This document shows, piece after piece, positions 17,112 through 25,042 of a DNA stretch of 35,778 nt (position 1 is its first letter; each line of letters starts with the position of its first letter). The notes under the pieces are model-generated. The model was not told the DNA's origin and did not search any database. It was given only the letters and a program-made list of their open reading frames with translations. The position numbers were made by a program, and so were the translations under genes. Source of the DNA: Saprospiraceae bacterium (GTDB taxonomy: Bacteria > Bacteroidota > Bacteroidia > Chitinophagales > Saprospiraceae); NCBI GenBank assembly GCA_016787285.1, contig JAEUUV010000079.1, forward strand, positions 1 through 35,778. Direction: 5' to 3'.

Positions 17112-17849
17112 TCAGTCAAAAAATGCGCGAATGTTCGGGTCTTTGGAGGTACTCAGTTCCTGATAGGTGCCGGTTGCGCAGCATTTACCTTCCAGCAGGA
17201 TGGCGATGCGTTCGGCGGCGTGCCGGGCCAGTTTCATATCGTGCGAAATCACCAGCGCGGAGGTTTGGTACTCGTGTTGTACCGCCTTGATAAGTTCGAT
17301 TATTTCCATGCCGGTGATCGCGTCAAGGCCGGTGGTGGGTTCGTCGTACAGGATGATGTCGGGTTTGAGGATAAGCGTGCGGGCCAGCGCGATGCGTTTG
17401 CGCATACCACCCGACAATTCAGCGGGCATCATGTCCACGGTATGCGCCAGACCCACACTCGTCAGCACCTTGTGTACCAGGTCATTCACCTCGTTTTGTT
17501 CCACGTTCATCCAGTGCCGGCGCAGGGGAAATTCGAGATTTTCCCGCACGGTCATGGAGTCGTACAGGGCATTGCTCTGAAACAAAAAACCCACACGGGC
17601 GCGCAGTTGATCCAGTTCCATATACGTCAGGTCGGGTACGTTTTGTCCCAGCACCACGATACGCCCGGCATCGGGGCGCAGCAGTCCGATGATGCACTTG
17701 ATGAGCACGGATTTACCCGAACCGGACTTGCCCAGCACCACGAGGTTTTCGCCCCGGTAAAGCGTCAGGTCAAAATGATCAAGCACCACATTGGCGCCGA
17801 AGGCCTTGCAAAGGCCTTCCACTTCGATCACCGGTTCGTTGTTTTTCAT
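17112..17849 (-). CDS. mlaF: MlaF-type ABC transporter ATP-binding protein
   Basis: The 245-residue cytosolic ATPase drives the MCE lipid transport complex. Walker A is GKSGSGKS (about 39-46), the signature is LSGGMRKR (about 145-152), Walker B is IILYDEPTTGLD (about 165-176) and the switch His is in VISHD. LSGGMRKR followed by ALARTL is the usual sequence of MlaF/Mkl ATPases. It follows mlaE by 7 nt and precedes mlaD by 6 nt, which supports coexpression as one complex. Confidence 0.94.
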   Translation of the reverse strand: MKNNEPVIEVEGLCKAFGANVVLDHFDLTLYRGENLVVLGKSGSGKSVLIKCIIGLLRPDAGRIVVLGQNVPDLTYMELDQLRARVGFLFQSNALYDSMTVRENLEFPLRRHWMNVEQNEVNDLVHKVLTSVGLAHTVDMMPAELSGGMRKRIALARTLILKPDIILYDEPTTGLDAITGMEIIELIKAVQHEYQTSALVISHDMKLARHAAERIAILLEGKCCATGTYQELSTSKDPNIRAFFD

Positions 17850-17856
17850 GGTGTTA

Positions 17857-18627
17857 TCAAATTTTCCAGATCAGCGCCGCCACCTGTACCGCCAGCAGAT
17901 CGAGGATAAAAATCAGTACCGAGGCCATGACCACCGCCGAGTTGGCCGAACGGCCTACGCCTTCGGTGCCTTTGGTGGAATAGTAGCCCTTGTAACAGCC
18001 CACAATACCCACGGCAAAGCCGAAAAAGAAGGTTTTGATGATGGCCGGAATGGCATCGTAGTAGTCCAGATTGTCCAGCACTTGCTCCATAAACAGCCGG
18101 AAACTCAGCACTTCGTACATGTTCACCCCGAGGTACGAACCGTACAGGGAAATAGCGTCGGCCAGAATGACAAGCACCGGCAGCATGAGCGTGGCGGCCA
18201 GTGTGCGCGTCACTACGAGGTATTTGAAGGGGTTGGTTCCGGATACCTCCATGGCGTCAATTTGTTCGGTAACGCGCATCGAACCAAGTTCGGCGCCAAT
18301 GCTGGAGCCGATTTTTCCGGCAAAAATCAGCCCCGTGATGACCGGTCCGATCTCCCGGATGATGGCGATGCACACCATAGCGGGAATCATTTTTTCCACC
18401 CCGTAGCGCACCATGCTCGGGCGGAGTTGCATAGTCATCACCAAGCCCATGATGAATGCCGTCAGCCCTACCAGCGACAGCGATTTGTATCCGATCACAA
18501 AACACTGGCGCACCAGTTCCTCCCACTCGTACCGCGGGCGGAAGGCTTCCCGGAAAAAACGCGCTGTGAACCGCGATAGCGCGCCGACCTCCTGAAAAAA
18601 CGATGCCCGAAACACGCCGAAACGCAT
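17857..18627 (-). CDS. mlaE: MlaE-type permease of the phospholipid transport complex
   Basis: This integral membrane permease, 256 residues from the ATG at 18627, has about five hydrophobic helices. Family landmarks are REIGPVITGLIFAGKIGSS, GAELGSMRVTEQIDAMEVSG and GRSANSAVV near the C-terminus. It is the first gene of mlaE-mlaF-mlaD. The frame extends to 18717, but the extra 30 residues are not MlaE-like and that ATG sits inside the oppositely oriented promoter box at 18713-18720, so I prefer 18627. TACCTTTA at 18686-18679 on the minus strand could be its -7 box (one mismatch). Confidence 0.9.
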   Translation of the reverse strand: MRFGVFRASFFQEVGALSRFTARFFREAFRPRYEWEELVRQCFVIGYKSLSLVGLTAFIMGLVMTMQLRPSMVRYGVEKMIPAMVCIAIIREIGPVITGLIFAGKIGSSIGAELGSMRVTEQIDAMEVSGTNPFKYLVVTRTLAATLMLPVLVILADAISLYGSYLGVNMYEVLSFRLFMEQVLDNLDYYDAIPAIIKTFFFGFAVGIVGCYKGYYSTKGTEGVGRSANSAVVMASVLIFILDLLAVQVAALIWKI

Positions 18628-18712
18628 AGTGTCATGCTTGAGTAAGGATAAGAACCAAACGACTTTTTTGGGTTGCCGTAAAGGTAACACAAGCCATTCC
18701 AACCAGACAAGG

Positions 18713-18720
18713 TACATTTG
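18713..18720 (+). promoter_or_regulatory. -7 box of the SGNH hydrolase gene
   Basis: TACATTTG matches TAnnTTTG exactly and lies 12 nt before the ATG at 18733, giving a very short leader. No TTG is found at the normal spacing. It lies back to back with the mla operon start. Confidence 0.45.
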
Positions 18721-18732
18721 TCACCCACAACT

Positions 18733-19719
18733 ATGCAGCCAATCAGTACATTAATTCTCTGCTTCCTTTTTCTGTCGAGCGCAGCAGGCCAACCACCAGC
18801 CGCCAATAATCGCCCGATCCGCCTTGTGGTCATCGGGTCCTCCACCGCAGCCGGCGTGGGCGCCCGCCCGGTGGACAGTTCCTGGGTGAACCGCTACAAC
18901 ATGTATTTGAAAACGCTGCATCCGCGTTCGCAGGTCGTCAACCTCGCCAAAAGCGGCTACCAGACCTGGCAGCTCCTGCCGACCGGGTACCGCACGCCAC
19001 CCGGTCGCAACCTGCCCGATACCTTGCGCAACATCAGCGCCGCCCTTGCACTTCGCCCGGATGCCGTCATCGTAAACCTGCCCTCCAACGATGCATCCGC
19101 CGGATACCCGGCCCGGGAACAACTCGAAAATTTTGAAATTATCGCGTTCTGTGCCTGGGCAGCAGATGTCCCCCTGTGGATTACCACGGTGCAACCGCGC
19201 AATTTCGACACCCTGAAAATTCAAATCCAGTATCAGGTACTTCAGGCCATGAACAAACGCTTTGGCGATCTGGTGATCAACTTCTGGGAAGGACTTGACG
19301 CCGGCAACGGAACCGTACATCCGCGCTACGATTCGGGCGACGGCATCCACCTGAACAACGGCGGGCATGCCCTCCTGTACGAGCGCATGGTGGCGAAAAA
19401 CATACCCGAATTGCTGGCCCAACGCCGCGCCAACCGCTATGCCCTCGACGGCCGCTGGGCACACATATTGCCCCTGAGCGACAACCTGATGCGGCACCCG
19501 CCCCTGCTCACCAAACTGCTGCCTACAGTGCTTCTGCAGGCGGAGCAACCTATGGACGGCGTCTCCGTAGAGGTGTTCGACCCCAACGGCAGGCTCCTGC
19601 GCAGGCAAACACTCAACCTGCCGCACGTGCTTCCGGCCGACTTCGGGCAGGCAGGCGTGTACCGTATTCAGCTGCGCAAGGGCGCCTGGGGCAAAACAAT
19701 CCGCTGGGTAAAGATTTAA
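18733..19719 (+). CDS. Secreted SGNH/GDSL-type hydrolase with a C-terminal sorting-like domain
   Basis: The 328-residue protein has a signal peptide (about 1-19, ending AAGQ). An SGNH esterase fold follows: block I IGSSTAAG (nucleophile Ser37; GSS replaces the usual GDS), block II Gly in NLAKSGYQTWQLL, block III NLPSND (Asn119), and block V DGIH (Asp203, His206). The last ~75 residues (VEVFDPNGRLLRR, then GVYRIQLRKG and a final RWVKI) look like a type A T9SS sorting domain, so surface delivery is expected. Substrates in this superfamily include acyl and acetyl esters on polysaccharides and lipids; the substrate here is unknown. The start at 18733 directly precedes the signal peptide. Confidence 0.85.
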   Translation: MQPISTLILCFLFLSSAAGQPPAANNRPIRLVVIGSSTAAGVGARPVDSSWVNRYNMYLKTLHPRSQVVNLAKSGYQTWQLLPTGYRTPPGRNLPDTLRNISAALALRPDAVIVNLPSNDASAGYPAREQLENFEIIAFCAWAADVPLWITTVQPRNFDTLKIQIQYQVLQAMNKRFGDLVINFWEGLDAGNGTVHPRYDSGDGIHLNNGGHALLYERMVAKNIPELLAQRRANRYALDGRWAHILPLSDNLMRHPPLLTKLLPTVLLQAEQPMDGVSVEVFDPNGRLLRRQTLNLPHVLPADFGQAGVYRIQLRKGAWGKTIRWVKI

Positions 19720-19751
19720 CCCAATACAATGATGTACTTTCGCCGCCGACC

Positions 19752-20366
19752 ATGAATATTCCCGCTGATTTACTTCGCGAGTATGGCGCTGTGCTAAAAA
19801 ACTACCGCCGCCGGGACGAAATTTTCCGCGAGCGGCAGGTGGCGTTTTACTATTTCCAGATCGAGGCCGGCCTGGTAAAAATGGTCAACCACGGCGAAGA
19901 ACACGACCTGATTCAGGGCATTTTCACCGAAGGCGAAAGTTTCGGTGAGCCGCCCATGCTGGGTGAGTTTCCCTACCCGGCATCGGCATGCGCCATTACC
20001 GATACGCAATTGTTAGCGCTTCCGCGCAAACACTTCGTGGAACTGCTCCGCGCCAACTTCGATATTCACCTGAAATTTACCATGCACATTTGCCGACGGG
20101 TGCAGTACAAATCCGAGTTGCTCAAAGCGCTGAACCTCAGTCAACCGGAGGAACGTATCCTGGCAGTGATTGACCTGCTCAAAGGCAAACTTTCGCGGGA
20201 CACTTACGGGCAGGACGGGCACTTTCTTGTACCCGTCACCCGGCAGGAAATTGCCGACATGACCGGTCTTCGGGTGGAAACGGTCATCCGGAAAGTCGGT
20301 TTGCTGGAAGAGCAGGGGAGGTTGATTGTCTCCGACCGCAAGATTTTACGCGCGTATGAGGGGTGA
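19752..20366 (+). CDS. Crp/Fnr-family transcriptional regulator
   Basis: The 204-residue protein has a cNMP-binding-type beta-roll (about 10-115) with GESFGEPPML and YPASACAIT in the ligand pocket region, a dimer helix (about 105-130), and an HTH_CRP domain (about 135-200) with recognition helix VTRQEIADMTGLRVETVIRKV. It lacks the cysteines of an FNR iron-sulfur protein; only Cys80 and Cys114 are present. TACTTTCG at 19735-19742 could be a weak -7 box. It sits between a secreted hydrolase and acetoacetyl-CoA synthetase; whether it controls the latter is unknown. Confidence 0.9.
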   Translation: MNIPADLLREYGAVLKNYRRRDEIFRERQVAFYYFQIEAGLVKMVNHGEEHDLIQGIFTEGESFGEPPMLGEFPYPASACAITDTQLLALPRKHFVELLRANFDIHLKFTMHICRRVQYKSELLKALNLSQPEERILAVIDLLKGKLSRDTYGQDGHFLVPVTRQEIADMTGLRVETVIRKVGLLEEQGRLIVSDRKILRAYEG

Positions 20367-20388
20367 GGTGCTGCCGCTTGCGAGTCAA

Positions 20389-20593
20389 TGGCAACGCGGA
20401 GAACACGGATTTTTCGGATGCCCGCAGATTTTTCCGAGCGCGGCAACAATGGCAACGCAGAGGACACGGATTTTTCGGATTGCCACGGATTTTTTTAAAT
20501 CTGCGGGCATCCGTTTGATCCGCGTACTCCGCGTTGCCATTGTTGCCGCGAGGGGAATCCTCAGCCTCCGCGATGCCATTGTTGCCGCGCTGT
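20389..20593. repeat. Cluster of interspersed direct and inverted repeats
   Basis: CGCGGCAACAATGGCAACGC (20439-20458) is exactly inverted at 20531-20550. CGGATGCCCGCAGATTT (20415-20431) is exactly inverted at 20497-20513. Direct copies of GGCAACGC-GAG-ACACGGATTTTTCGGAT occur at about 20390-20419 and 20451-20480, and a further GCCATTGTTGCCGCG copy lies at 20575-20589. The same GCCACGGAT/CACGGATTTT words recur near 22632-22650 and 23211-23222. This resembles dispersed extragenic repeats; no transposase is linked to it. It fills the gap 20367-20648. Confidence 0.8.
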
Positions 20594-20614
20594 GTCCAAT
20601 CCCGCCACAACGCG

Positions 20615-20622
20615 TATTTTTG
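20615..20622 (+). promoter_or_regulatory. -7 box of acetoacetyl-CoA synthetase gene
   Basis: TATTTTTG matches TAnnTTTG exactly, 26 nt before the ATG at 20649. No TTG is seen at -33. Confidence 0.45.
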
Positions 20623-20648
20623 CCGCCCACCGCACCCAACCTGCACCC

Positions 20649-22625
20649 ATGTCCGACAAACAACCCGCCCTGCTCTGGCAACCCGACGCCGATACACGCC
20701 GCAACGCCCACCTGCAACACTACCTGAACTGGTTGGCCGAAAAAAAAGGTCTGACATTCCCCGACTACCATGCCCTTTGGCAGTGGTCTACCGACCATCC
20801 CGGTCAGTTTTGGGAAACGGTGTGGCAGTTTTTTCAGGTGATCGCTCATGCCCCGTACAGGCAGGTGTTGTCCGGCGGGAAAATGCCCGGAGCGCGCTGG
20901 TTCGAGGGGGCTATGCTGAACTACGCCGAGCATATTTTCCGGATGAAAAACGCCGACCGCCCGGCGCTGCTGTTCCAGAGCGAACGCCAGGGCCTGAGCG
21001 ACATGTCGTGGGCCGAACTGGAGCGCCAAACCGCCGCTATGGCGCATTTTCTGCGCGAAGCGGGCGTCCGGCGCGGCGATCGCGTAGCGGCGTTTCTGCC
21101 CAATAGCCCGCACGCCGTGGTGGCGGTTCTGGCTGCCATGAGCATCGGTGCGGTGTGGTCGAGTTGCTCGCCCGATTTTGGCGCCGGCAGCGTGGCCGAC
21201 CGTTTCGTGCAGATCGAGCCCAAGGTGCTTCTGGTGGTGGACGGTTATACCTACGGCGGCAAACCCTTCGATAAACGCGGCACCGTGCGCGAAATCTGCG
21301 ACCTGCTGCCCACGCTCCAAAAAGTGGTATTCATTCCGTATCTCGATGAAAACGCCCGCCCCGACGGACTGCCCAACGCCGTGCTCTGGGATGATATCAT
21401 GCGCCCGCAAGCATCCGGGCCGCTTCGGTTTGAGGCCCTGCCCTTCGATCACCCGATCTGGGTGCTATACTCTTCCGGCACCACGGGCGTTCCCAAGGCC
21501 ATCACGCACTCGCACGGCGGCAACCTCCTGGAGCACCTGAAATACCTGCATTTTCACAACGATGTACATGCCGGCGAGCGCTTCTTCTGGTTTTCCACCA
21601 CCGGCTGGATGATGTGGAATTTCACGGTGGCCTCCCTGCTAACCGGCGCTACGGCGGTGTTGTACGACGGCAGCCCCGGCTACCCCTCGCTGAATGTGCT
21701 GTGGGAGATGGCTGAAAAAGCCCGCATCACGCACTTCGGTACCAGCGCGCCGTTTCTCGTGAGTTGTATGAAAGCCGGGCTTTCGCCCAAAAACACGTAC
21801 AACCTCTCGGGCTTGCGCAGCATCGGCTCCACCGGTTCGCCGCTGCCGCCGGAGGCCTTCGGCTGGGTGTACGAGCACCTGAAAAACGACGTGTGGCTGT
21901 CGTCCATGGCCGGCGGCACGGACGTGTGTACGGCCTGGGTGGGCGGTAATCCGCTGTTGCCGGTGTATCAGGGCGAAATCCAGTGCCGCTGCCTCGGCTG
22001 CGCGATGGAAAGTTGGGACGAAGAAGGCCGCTCCGTGCCGCCCGGCGAGGTGGGGGAAATGGTCGTGTGCAAACCCATGCCCTGCATGCCCGTGTTTTTC
22101 TGGAACGACCCCGACGGCGAGAAGTACCGATCCAGTTACTTCGAACACTACCCCGGCGCGTGGCGGCATGGCGACTGGCTGTGCATCACCCCCCGCGAAT
22201 CGCTCGTCATCCTGGGCCGATCCGACGCCACACTCAACCGGCAGGGCGTGCGCATCGGTACTGCGGAAATTTACCGGGCGGTGGACAAAATTCCGGAAGT
22301 CCGCGACTCGCTGATCGTCAATATTGAACGCCCCGACGGCTCCGACTGGATGCCGCTGTTCGTGGCTATGGCGCCGGGCGCGGCGCTGACCGACGAGGTA
22401 AAAACCCGCATCCGCCAAACCCTGCGCACCGACTACAGCCCGCGCCACGTGCCCGACGAGATCATCGAGGCGCCGGACATTCCGTACACCATTTCCGGAA
22501 AAAAGATGGAAACGCCCGTGAAGAAAATTCTCCAGCGCAAGCCGCTTGATAAGGCGTACAACTCGGACTCCATGAAAAACCCGGAGGCGATGGCGTTTTT
22601 TCTGGAATACGCGATAGCGGTTTAG
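20649..22625 (+). CDS. aacS: Acetoacetyl-CoA synthetase
   Basis: The 658-residue adenylate-forming enzyme should activate acetoacetate with ATP and CoA, feeding ketone bodies or PHB-type intermediates into acetyl-CoA. Landmarks: the A3 P-loop YSSGTTGVPKAITHSHGG, the WMMWN segment (TTGWMMWN) typical of the acetoacetate-CoA ligase branch, GGTDVCTAWVGGNPLLPV, the A8 hinge (GRSDATLNRQGVRIGTAEIY) and the catalytic Lys in SGKKMETPVKKIL. The length equals the family's ~650. The start at 20649 was chosen over 20592 because the longer frame would start upstream of the predicted -7 box. It stands alone, with the Crp/Fnr regulator as upstream neighbour. Confidence 0.94.
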   Translation: MSDKQPALLWQPDADTRRNAHLQHYLNWLAEKKGLTFPDYHALWQWSTDHPGQFWETVWQFFQVIAHAPYRQVLSGGKMPGARWFEGAMLNYAEHIFRMKNADRPALLFQSERQGLSDMSWAELERQTAAMAHFLREAGVRRGDRVAAFLPNSPHAVVAVLAAMSIGAVWSSCSPDFGAGSVADRFVQIEPKVLLVVDGYTYGGKPFDKRGTVREICDLLPTLQKVVFIPYLDENARPDGLPNAVLWDDIMRPQASGPLRFEALPFDHPIWVLYSSGTTGVPKAITHSHGGNLLEHLKYLHFHNDVHAGERFFWFSTTGWMMWNFTVASLLTGATAVLYDGSPGYPSLNVLWEMAEKARITHFGTSAPFLVSCMKAGLSPKNTYNLSGLRSIGSTGSPLPPEAFGWVYEHLKNDVWLSSMAGGTDVCTAWVGGNPLLPVYQGEIQCRCLGCAMESWDEEGRSVPPGEVGEMVVCKPMPCMPVFFWNDPDGEKYRSSYFEHYPGAWRHGDWLCITPRESLVILGRSDATLNRQGVRIGTAEIYRAVDKIPEVRDSLIVNIERPDGSDWMPLFVAMAPGAALTDEVKTRIRQTLRTDYSPRHVPDEIIEAPDIPYTISGKKMETPVKKILQRKPLDKAYNSDSMKNPEAMAFFLEYAIAV

Positions 22626-22698
22626 CGGCACTAGTCACGGATGCCACGGATGGGACACACAGTTTTTTTGCCGTAGCTGCCCCACATCACCGCACACC

Positions 22699-23247
22699 AT
22701 GCACCCACCCACCCTCACGACTACCCTACTCCGCCGCCTCGTCGGCATCCGTATTCAAACCAGCCTCGCCGAAAACCGCGCTGCCGAACTGTGACGCAAC
22801 TTCCGCTCGCGGGTAGCCGGAATTCACAACCGCATTGGCGCCGACTTCTTCGATGTCAAACGCTACGGCCCGGAAATGACCAACGGACAATTTTCGCACA
22901 TGACGTTTTTTGAAAAATGGGCAGCGGTGGAGGTAGCGGACTTTGGCCACACCCCGCCCGGCATGTCCCCCCTCGACGTGCCCGGTGGACTATATGCGGT
23001 GTTCGTCCACCACGGCCCGGCCAGCGAATTTCGCCACACCTACCAGAATATTTTCGGAACCTGACTGCCCGCTTCCAGGTATCTGCTGGACGAGCGGCCG
23101 CACTTCGACGTCATAGGGCCAGGCTACCGCCCCGACGACCCGGAAGCCACCGAGGAGGTTTGGGTACCGGTCAAGCAGCACCCAGGGGCAGCGCATGTAG
23201 AAACCGATTCGCACGGATTTTCTGCAGATGAATCCGCCATGAAATGA
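22699..23247 (+). pseudogene. GyrI-like (AraC effector-binding domain) protein interrupted by two in-frame TGA codons
   Basis: Frame 22699-23247 encodes a single-domain GyrI-like small-molecule-binding protein: LVGIR early, RVAGIHNRIGADFF, FEKWAAVEV, PGGLYAVFVHHGPAS, YLLDERPHFDVIGPGY and EEVWVPVK near the end. Two TGA codons interrupt it, at 22792-22794 (AEL*RNF) and 23062-23064 (FGT*LPASRY). In relatives both sites are Trp (ELW and TWLP), so each looks like a TGG-to-TGA change. Two other Trp codons in the gene remain TGG. The frame is otherwise undamaged. TGA is a normal stop elsewhere in the window, so I call it a young pseudogene. Both stops are followed by C, a context prone to readthrough. 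Residues past VPVK come from repeat-like DNA. Confidence 0.8.
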
Positions 23248-23297
23248 TACCGTAGTGGTCTACTGCAGTAGATAAGAAAAAAAATATCAAAAAAAGA

Positions 23298-23328
23298 TTG
23301 TGAATGTTCACTAACTAAAATACTTTTG
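23298..23328 (+). promoter_or_regulatory. Promoter of the TetR-RND efflux cassette
   Basis: TTG (23298-23300), 20 nt, TACTTTTG (23321-23328), 26 nt before the first ATG at 23355. An 18-bp palindrome-containing site covers the -33 box and most of the spacer, so a bound repressor would block it. Confidence 0.65.
23299..23316 (+). promoter_or_regulatory. Predicted TetR operator, copy 1
   Basis: TGTGAATGTTCACTAACT contains the inverted repeat GTGAA-TG-TTCAC. The same 18 bases recur, inverted and with one mismatch, at 25047-25064. Position over the promoter and the presence of a TetR gene in the operon make it the likely operator. Confidence 0.6.
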
Positions 23329-23354
23329 TCGCTCAATACTAAAATCAACGAGCA

Positions 23355-23759
23355 ATGGACGGCAAAAAAAATATCTCAATTGGCTTCTTGGTCATGGGTT
23401 TTTTCATGGCTTATGGGTTTTTATTGATTTACCTGCGGGACTTTGCGCCCGATAAGGAAGCATGGGTGAACAGTTATTCACTCGGCAAACACTTCGAGTC
23501 TCGACTGGCACATGTCCACGGTAACCTGTTTGCCTTCCTCAATATCCTGATCGGATACCTGCTTTTGCGTTTTGAAGCGCAATTGTCCAATGTCAAAACA
23601 ATTTCATGGCTCGCACTCGCGGGGCTTCTGATGCCTGTCGGCATTTTGGCGGAAGTCTATTTTGGGTTGCCGCCTGCGCTCATACTTGTCGGCGCTATCG
23701 CCATGACGGCTTCCGTGCTATGGCTGGGCCTTGCTTTTTTACGCTTAAAAACGAACTAA
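23355..23759 (+). CDS. Four-helix membrane protein of unknown function
   Basis: The 134-residue protein has four predicted transmembrane helices (about 10-27, 52-70, 83-102, 108-130). A polar loop between helices 1 and 2 leads into HVHGNLFAFLN at about 53-63, with His53, His55 and Asn57 at the membrane border. I do not recognise the family for certain. Small four-helix proteins with paired membrane histidines include heme-binding ones such as styrene oxide isomerase, so cofactor binding is possible but unproven. It is the first gene of the cassette; the tetR start follows its stop by three nucleotides. Confidence 0.8.
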   Translation: MDGKKNISIGFLVMGFFMAYGFLLIYLRDFAPDKEAWVNSYSLGKHFESRLAHVHGNLFAFLNILIGYLLLRFEAQLSNVKTISWLALAGLLMPVGILAEVYFGLPPALILVGAIAMTASVLWLGLAFLRLKTN

Positions 23760-23762
23760 AAA

Positions 23763-24362
23763 ATGTCCATATCCTCGATTTCCGACCGGCAATTTGAAAT
23801 CATACAGGCGGCGGGCAAGATACTTTCCTCCTCCGGCGTGAGCGGCCTGACCATCAAAAACCTGGCAAAGGAAATGGGCTTTGCGGAAAGCGCCATTTAC
23901 CGCCATTTCGACAGCAAGGAGACGATTGTGGTCGCTATGCTGATCTATTTGGCGGACAACATGGACGAAAGGCTCGGCAAGGTGATATCCAATCGGAACA
24001 CTCCAAAAGAGAACCTTGATGCCATTTTCAACGACCAGTTCGTTTTTTTCTCCGGAAACCCGCACTTTGTGGTCGCCGTTTTCTCGGACGGGCTGATGGA
24101 GGCAAGCCCAAAAATCAACGCCGCCATTCTCCGCATCATGCAGGCAAAAATGAAACACCTGATGCCCATCATCATGGAAGGGCAGCACCAAGGCTATTTC
24201 ACCAACGCCATACCCACAGAGGAACTGATGCACATCATCCTGGGGGCGTTCCGACTTCAAATGTTCAAATGGCGCATCGCCAATTTTCAATTCGACATCT
24301 TCGAAAGGGGCAAATACTTAATGTCAAACATTTCAACAATCATTCAGCCATGCAAAAATTGA
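23763..24362 (+). CDS. TetR/AcrR-family transcriptional regulator
   Basis: The 199-residue protein has a classic N-terminal HTH: SGVSGLTIKNLAKEMGFAES then AIYRHFDSKETIV (about 24-56). The helical ligand/dimer domain (about 65-195) is less conserved. It most likely represses the cassette it belongs to, binding the GTGAAtrTTCAC palindromes at 23299-23316 and 25047-25064 until an efflux substrate is bound. The gene lies second in the operon, so repression would be autoregulatory. Its end overlaps the following lipoprotein gene by 13 nt. The ligand is unknown. Confidence 0.93.
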   Translation: MSISSISDRQFEIIQAAGKILSSSGVSGLTIKNLAKEMGFAESAIYRHFDSKETIVVAMLIYLADNMDERLGKVISNRNTPKENLDAIFNDQFVFFSGNPHFVVAVFSDGLMEASPKINAAILRIMQAKMKHLMPIIMEGQHQGYFTNAIPTEELMHIILGAFRLQMFKWRIANFQFDIFERGKYLMSNISTIIQPCKN

Positions 24363-24745
24363 TTTTTGTTTTTGGAGCACTCCTCTTCTTGGCGGCGTGC
24401 AATTCCGCCCCAACGGGAACTTTGGTCCTGAACGACGGCGAAAAATGGGCGGTCAACGCCGAAATGAAACCGCACCTCGAACAGGGCGAGAAAATCCTCC
24501 ACGACTATCTGGCGCAAAAAGGTGCCGACCACAAAAAACTGGCGGCAGACCTCAAGGCCCAAAACGACCAATTGATCAAGAGCTGCACGATGAAAGGCGA
24601 AAGCCATGAGGAATTGCACAAATGGCTCCACCCGCATATCGCACTCGTGAATAAATTGGCGGAGGAAACCGATCCGAAACAGGTCGAGTCCATCGTTGCA
24701 CAACTCGAAATGTCTTTTGAAACCTATCAAAATTATTTCCAATGA
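24350..24745 (+). CDS. Small alpha-helical lipoprotein in the efflux cassette
   Basis: The 131-residue protein starts with a type II signal peptide and lipobox LAAC (Cys18), so it should be lipid-anchored in the envelope. The mature part is charged and looks fully helical. It contains EMKPHLEQGEKILHDYL, a lone Cys in IKSCTMKG, and a His-rich HEELHKWLHPHI stretch that could bind a metal. I do not recognise the family. The start at 24350 is fixed by the signal peptide. It overlaps tetR by 13 nt and the cupin gene by 4 nt (ATGA), so expression is coupled. Confidence 0.85.
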   Translation: MQKLIFVFGALLFLAACNSAPTGTLVLNDGEKWAVNAEMKPHLEQGEKILHDYLAQKGADHKKLAADLKAQNDQLIKSCTMKGESHEELHKWLHPHIALVNKLAEETDPKQVESIVAQLEMSFETYQNYFQ

Positions 24746-25029
24746 ACATCCGGGAATTGCACGACACACAAAAAGAGGTAAGCACAAAGTCACTTTTCAA
24801 AACCTCCGAAGGCAGCGTGACCGCCATCCAAATTTTGGAAAATGCCCTCTTAAAAGAACACGTGACCAAAGTGCCGGCACTCTTAGTTTGCATGATGGGC
24901 GAGGTGTTTTTTGAAAATGAAAAAGGGCTTAAGCAAACCCTTGGCTCCGGCGATTTTATCCATATCGAACCGTCGGTGACGCATTGGCTGAAGGGCGTCC
25001 GAGAGAGCCAACTTTTGCTCATCAAGTAA
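24742..25029 (+). CDS. Small single-domain cupin protein
   Basis: The 95-residue protein fits a minimal cupin. VTAIQILENALLKEHVTKVPALLVCMMGEVFFENE corresponds to motif 1, with only the first His (HVTK) and a Glu present. GSGDFIHIEPSVTHWL is motif 2, with its PxxxH His. With fewer metal ligands than usual it may bind a small molecule rather than catalyse. It overlaps the lipoprotein gene by ATGA and ends 13 nt before the TolC-like gene. A sensor or stress-related role beside an efflux pump is a guess. Confidence 0.8.
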   Translation: MNIRELHDTQKEVSTKSLFKTSEGSVTAIQILENALLKEHVTKVPALLVCMMGEVFFENEKGLKQTLGSGDFIHIEPSVTHWLKGVRESQLLLIK

Positions 25030-25042
25030 AAAAATTTGTCCA

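Noticed and set aside
18628-18717. Longer start for MlaE at 18717
   Set aside because: The added 30 residues are unlike the family and the ATG overlaps the divergent promoter box at 18713-18720.
22699-23247. TGA recoded as tryptophan across the whole genome
   Set aside because: Several intact genes in the window (9533-13630, 15060-15650, 19752-20366) end at TGA, and Trp is TGG throughout, so a global code change is not supported.
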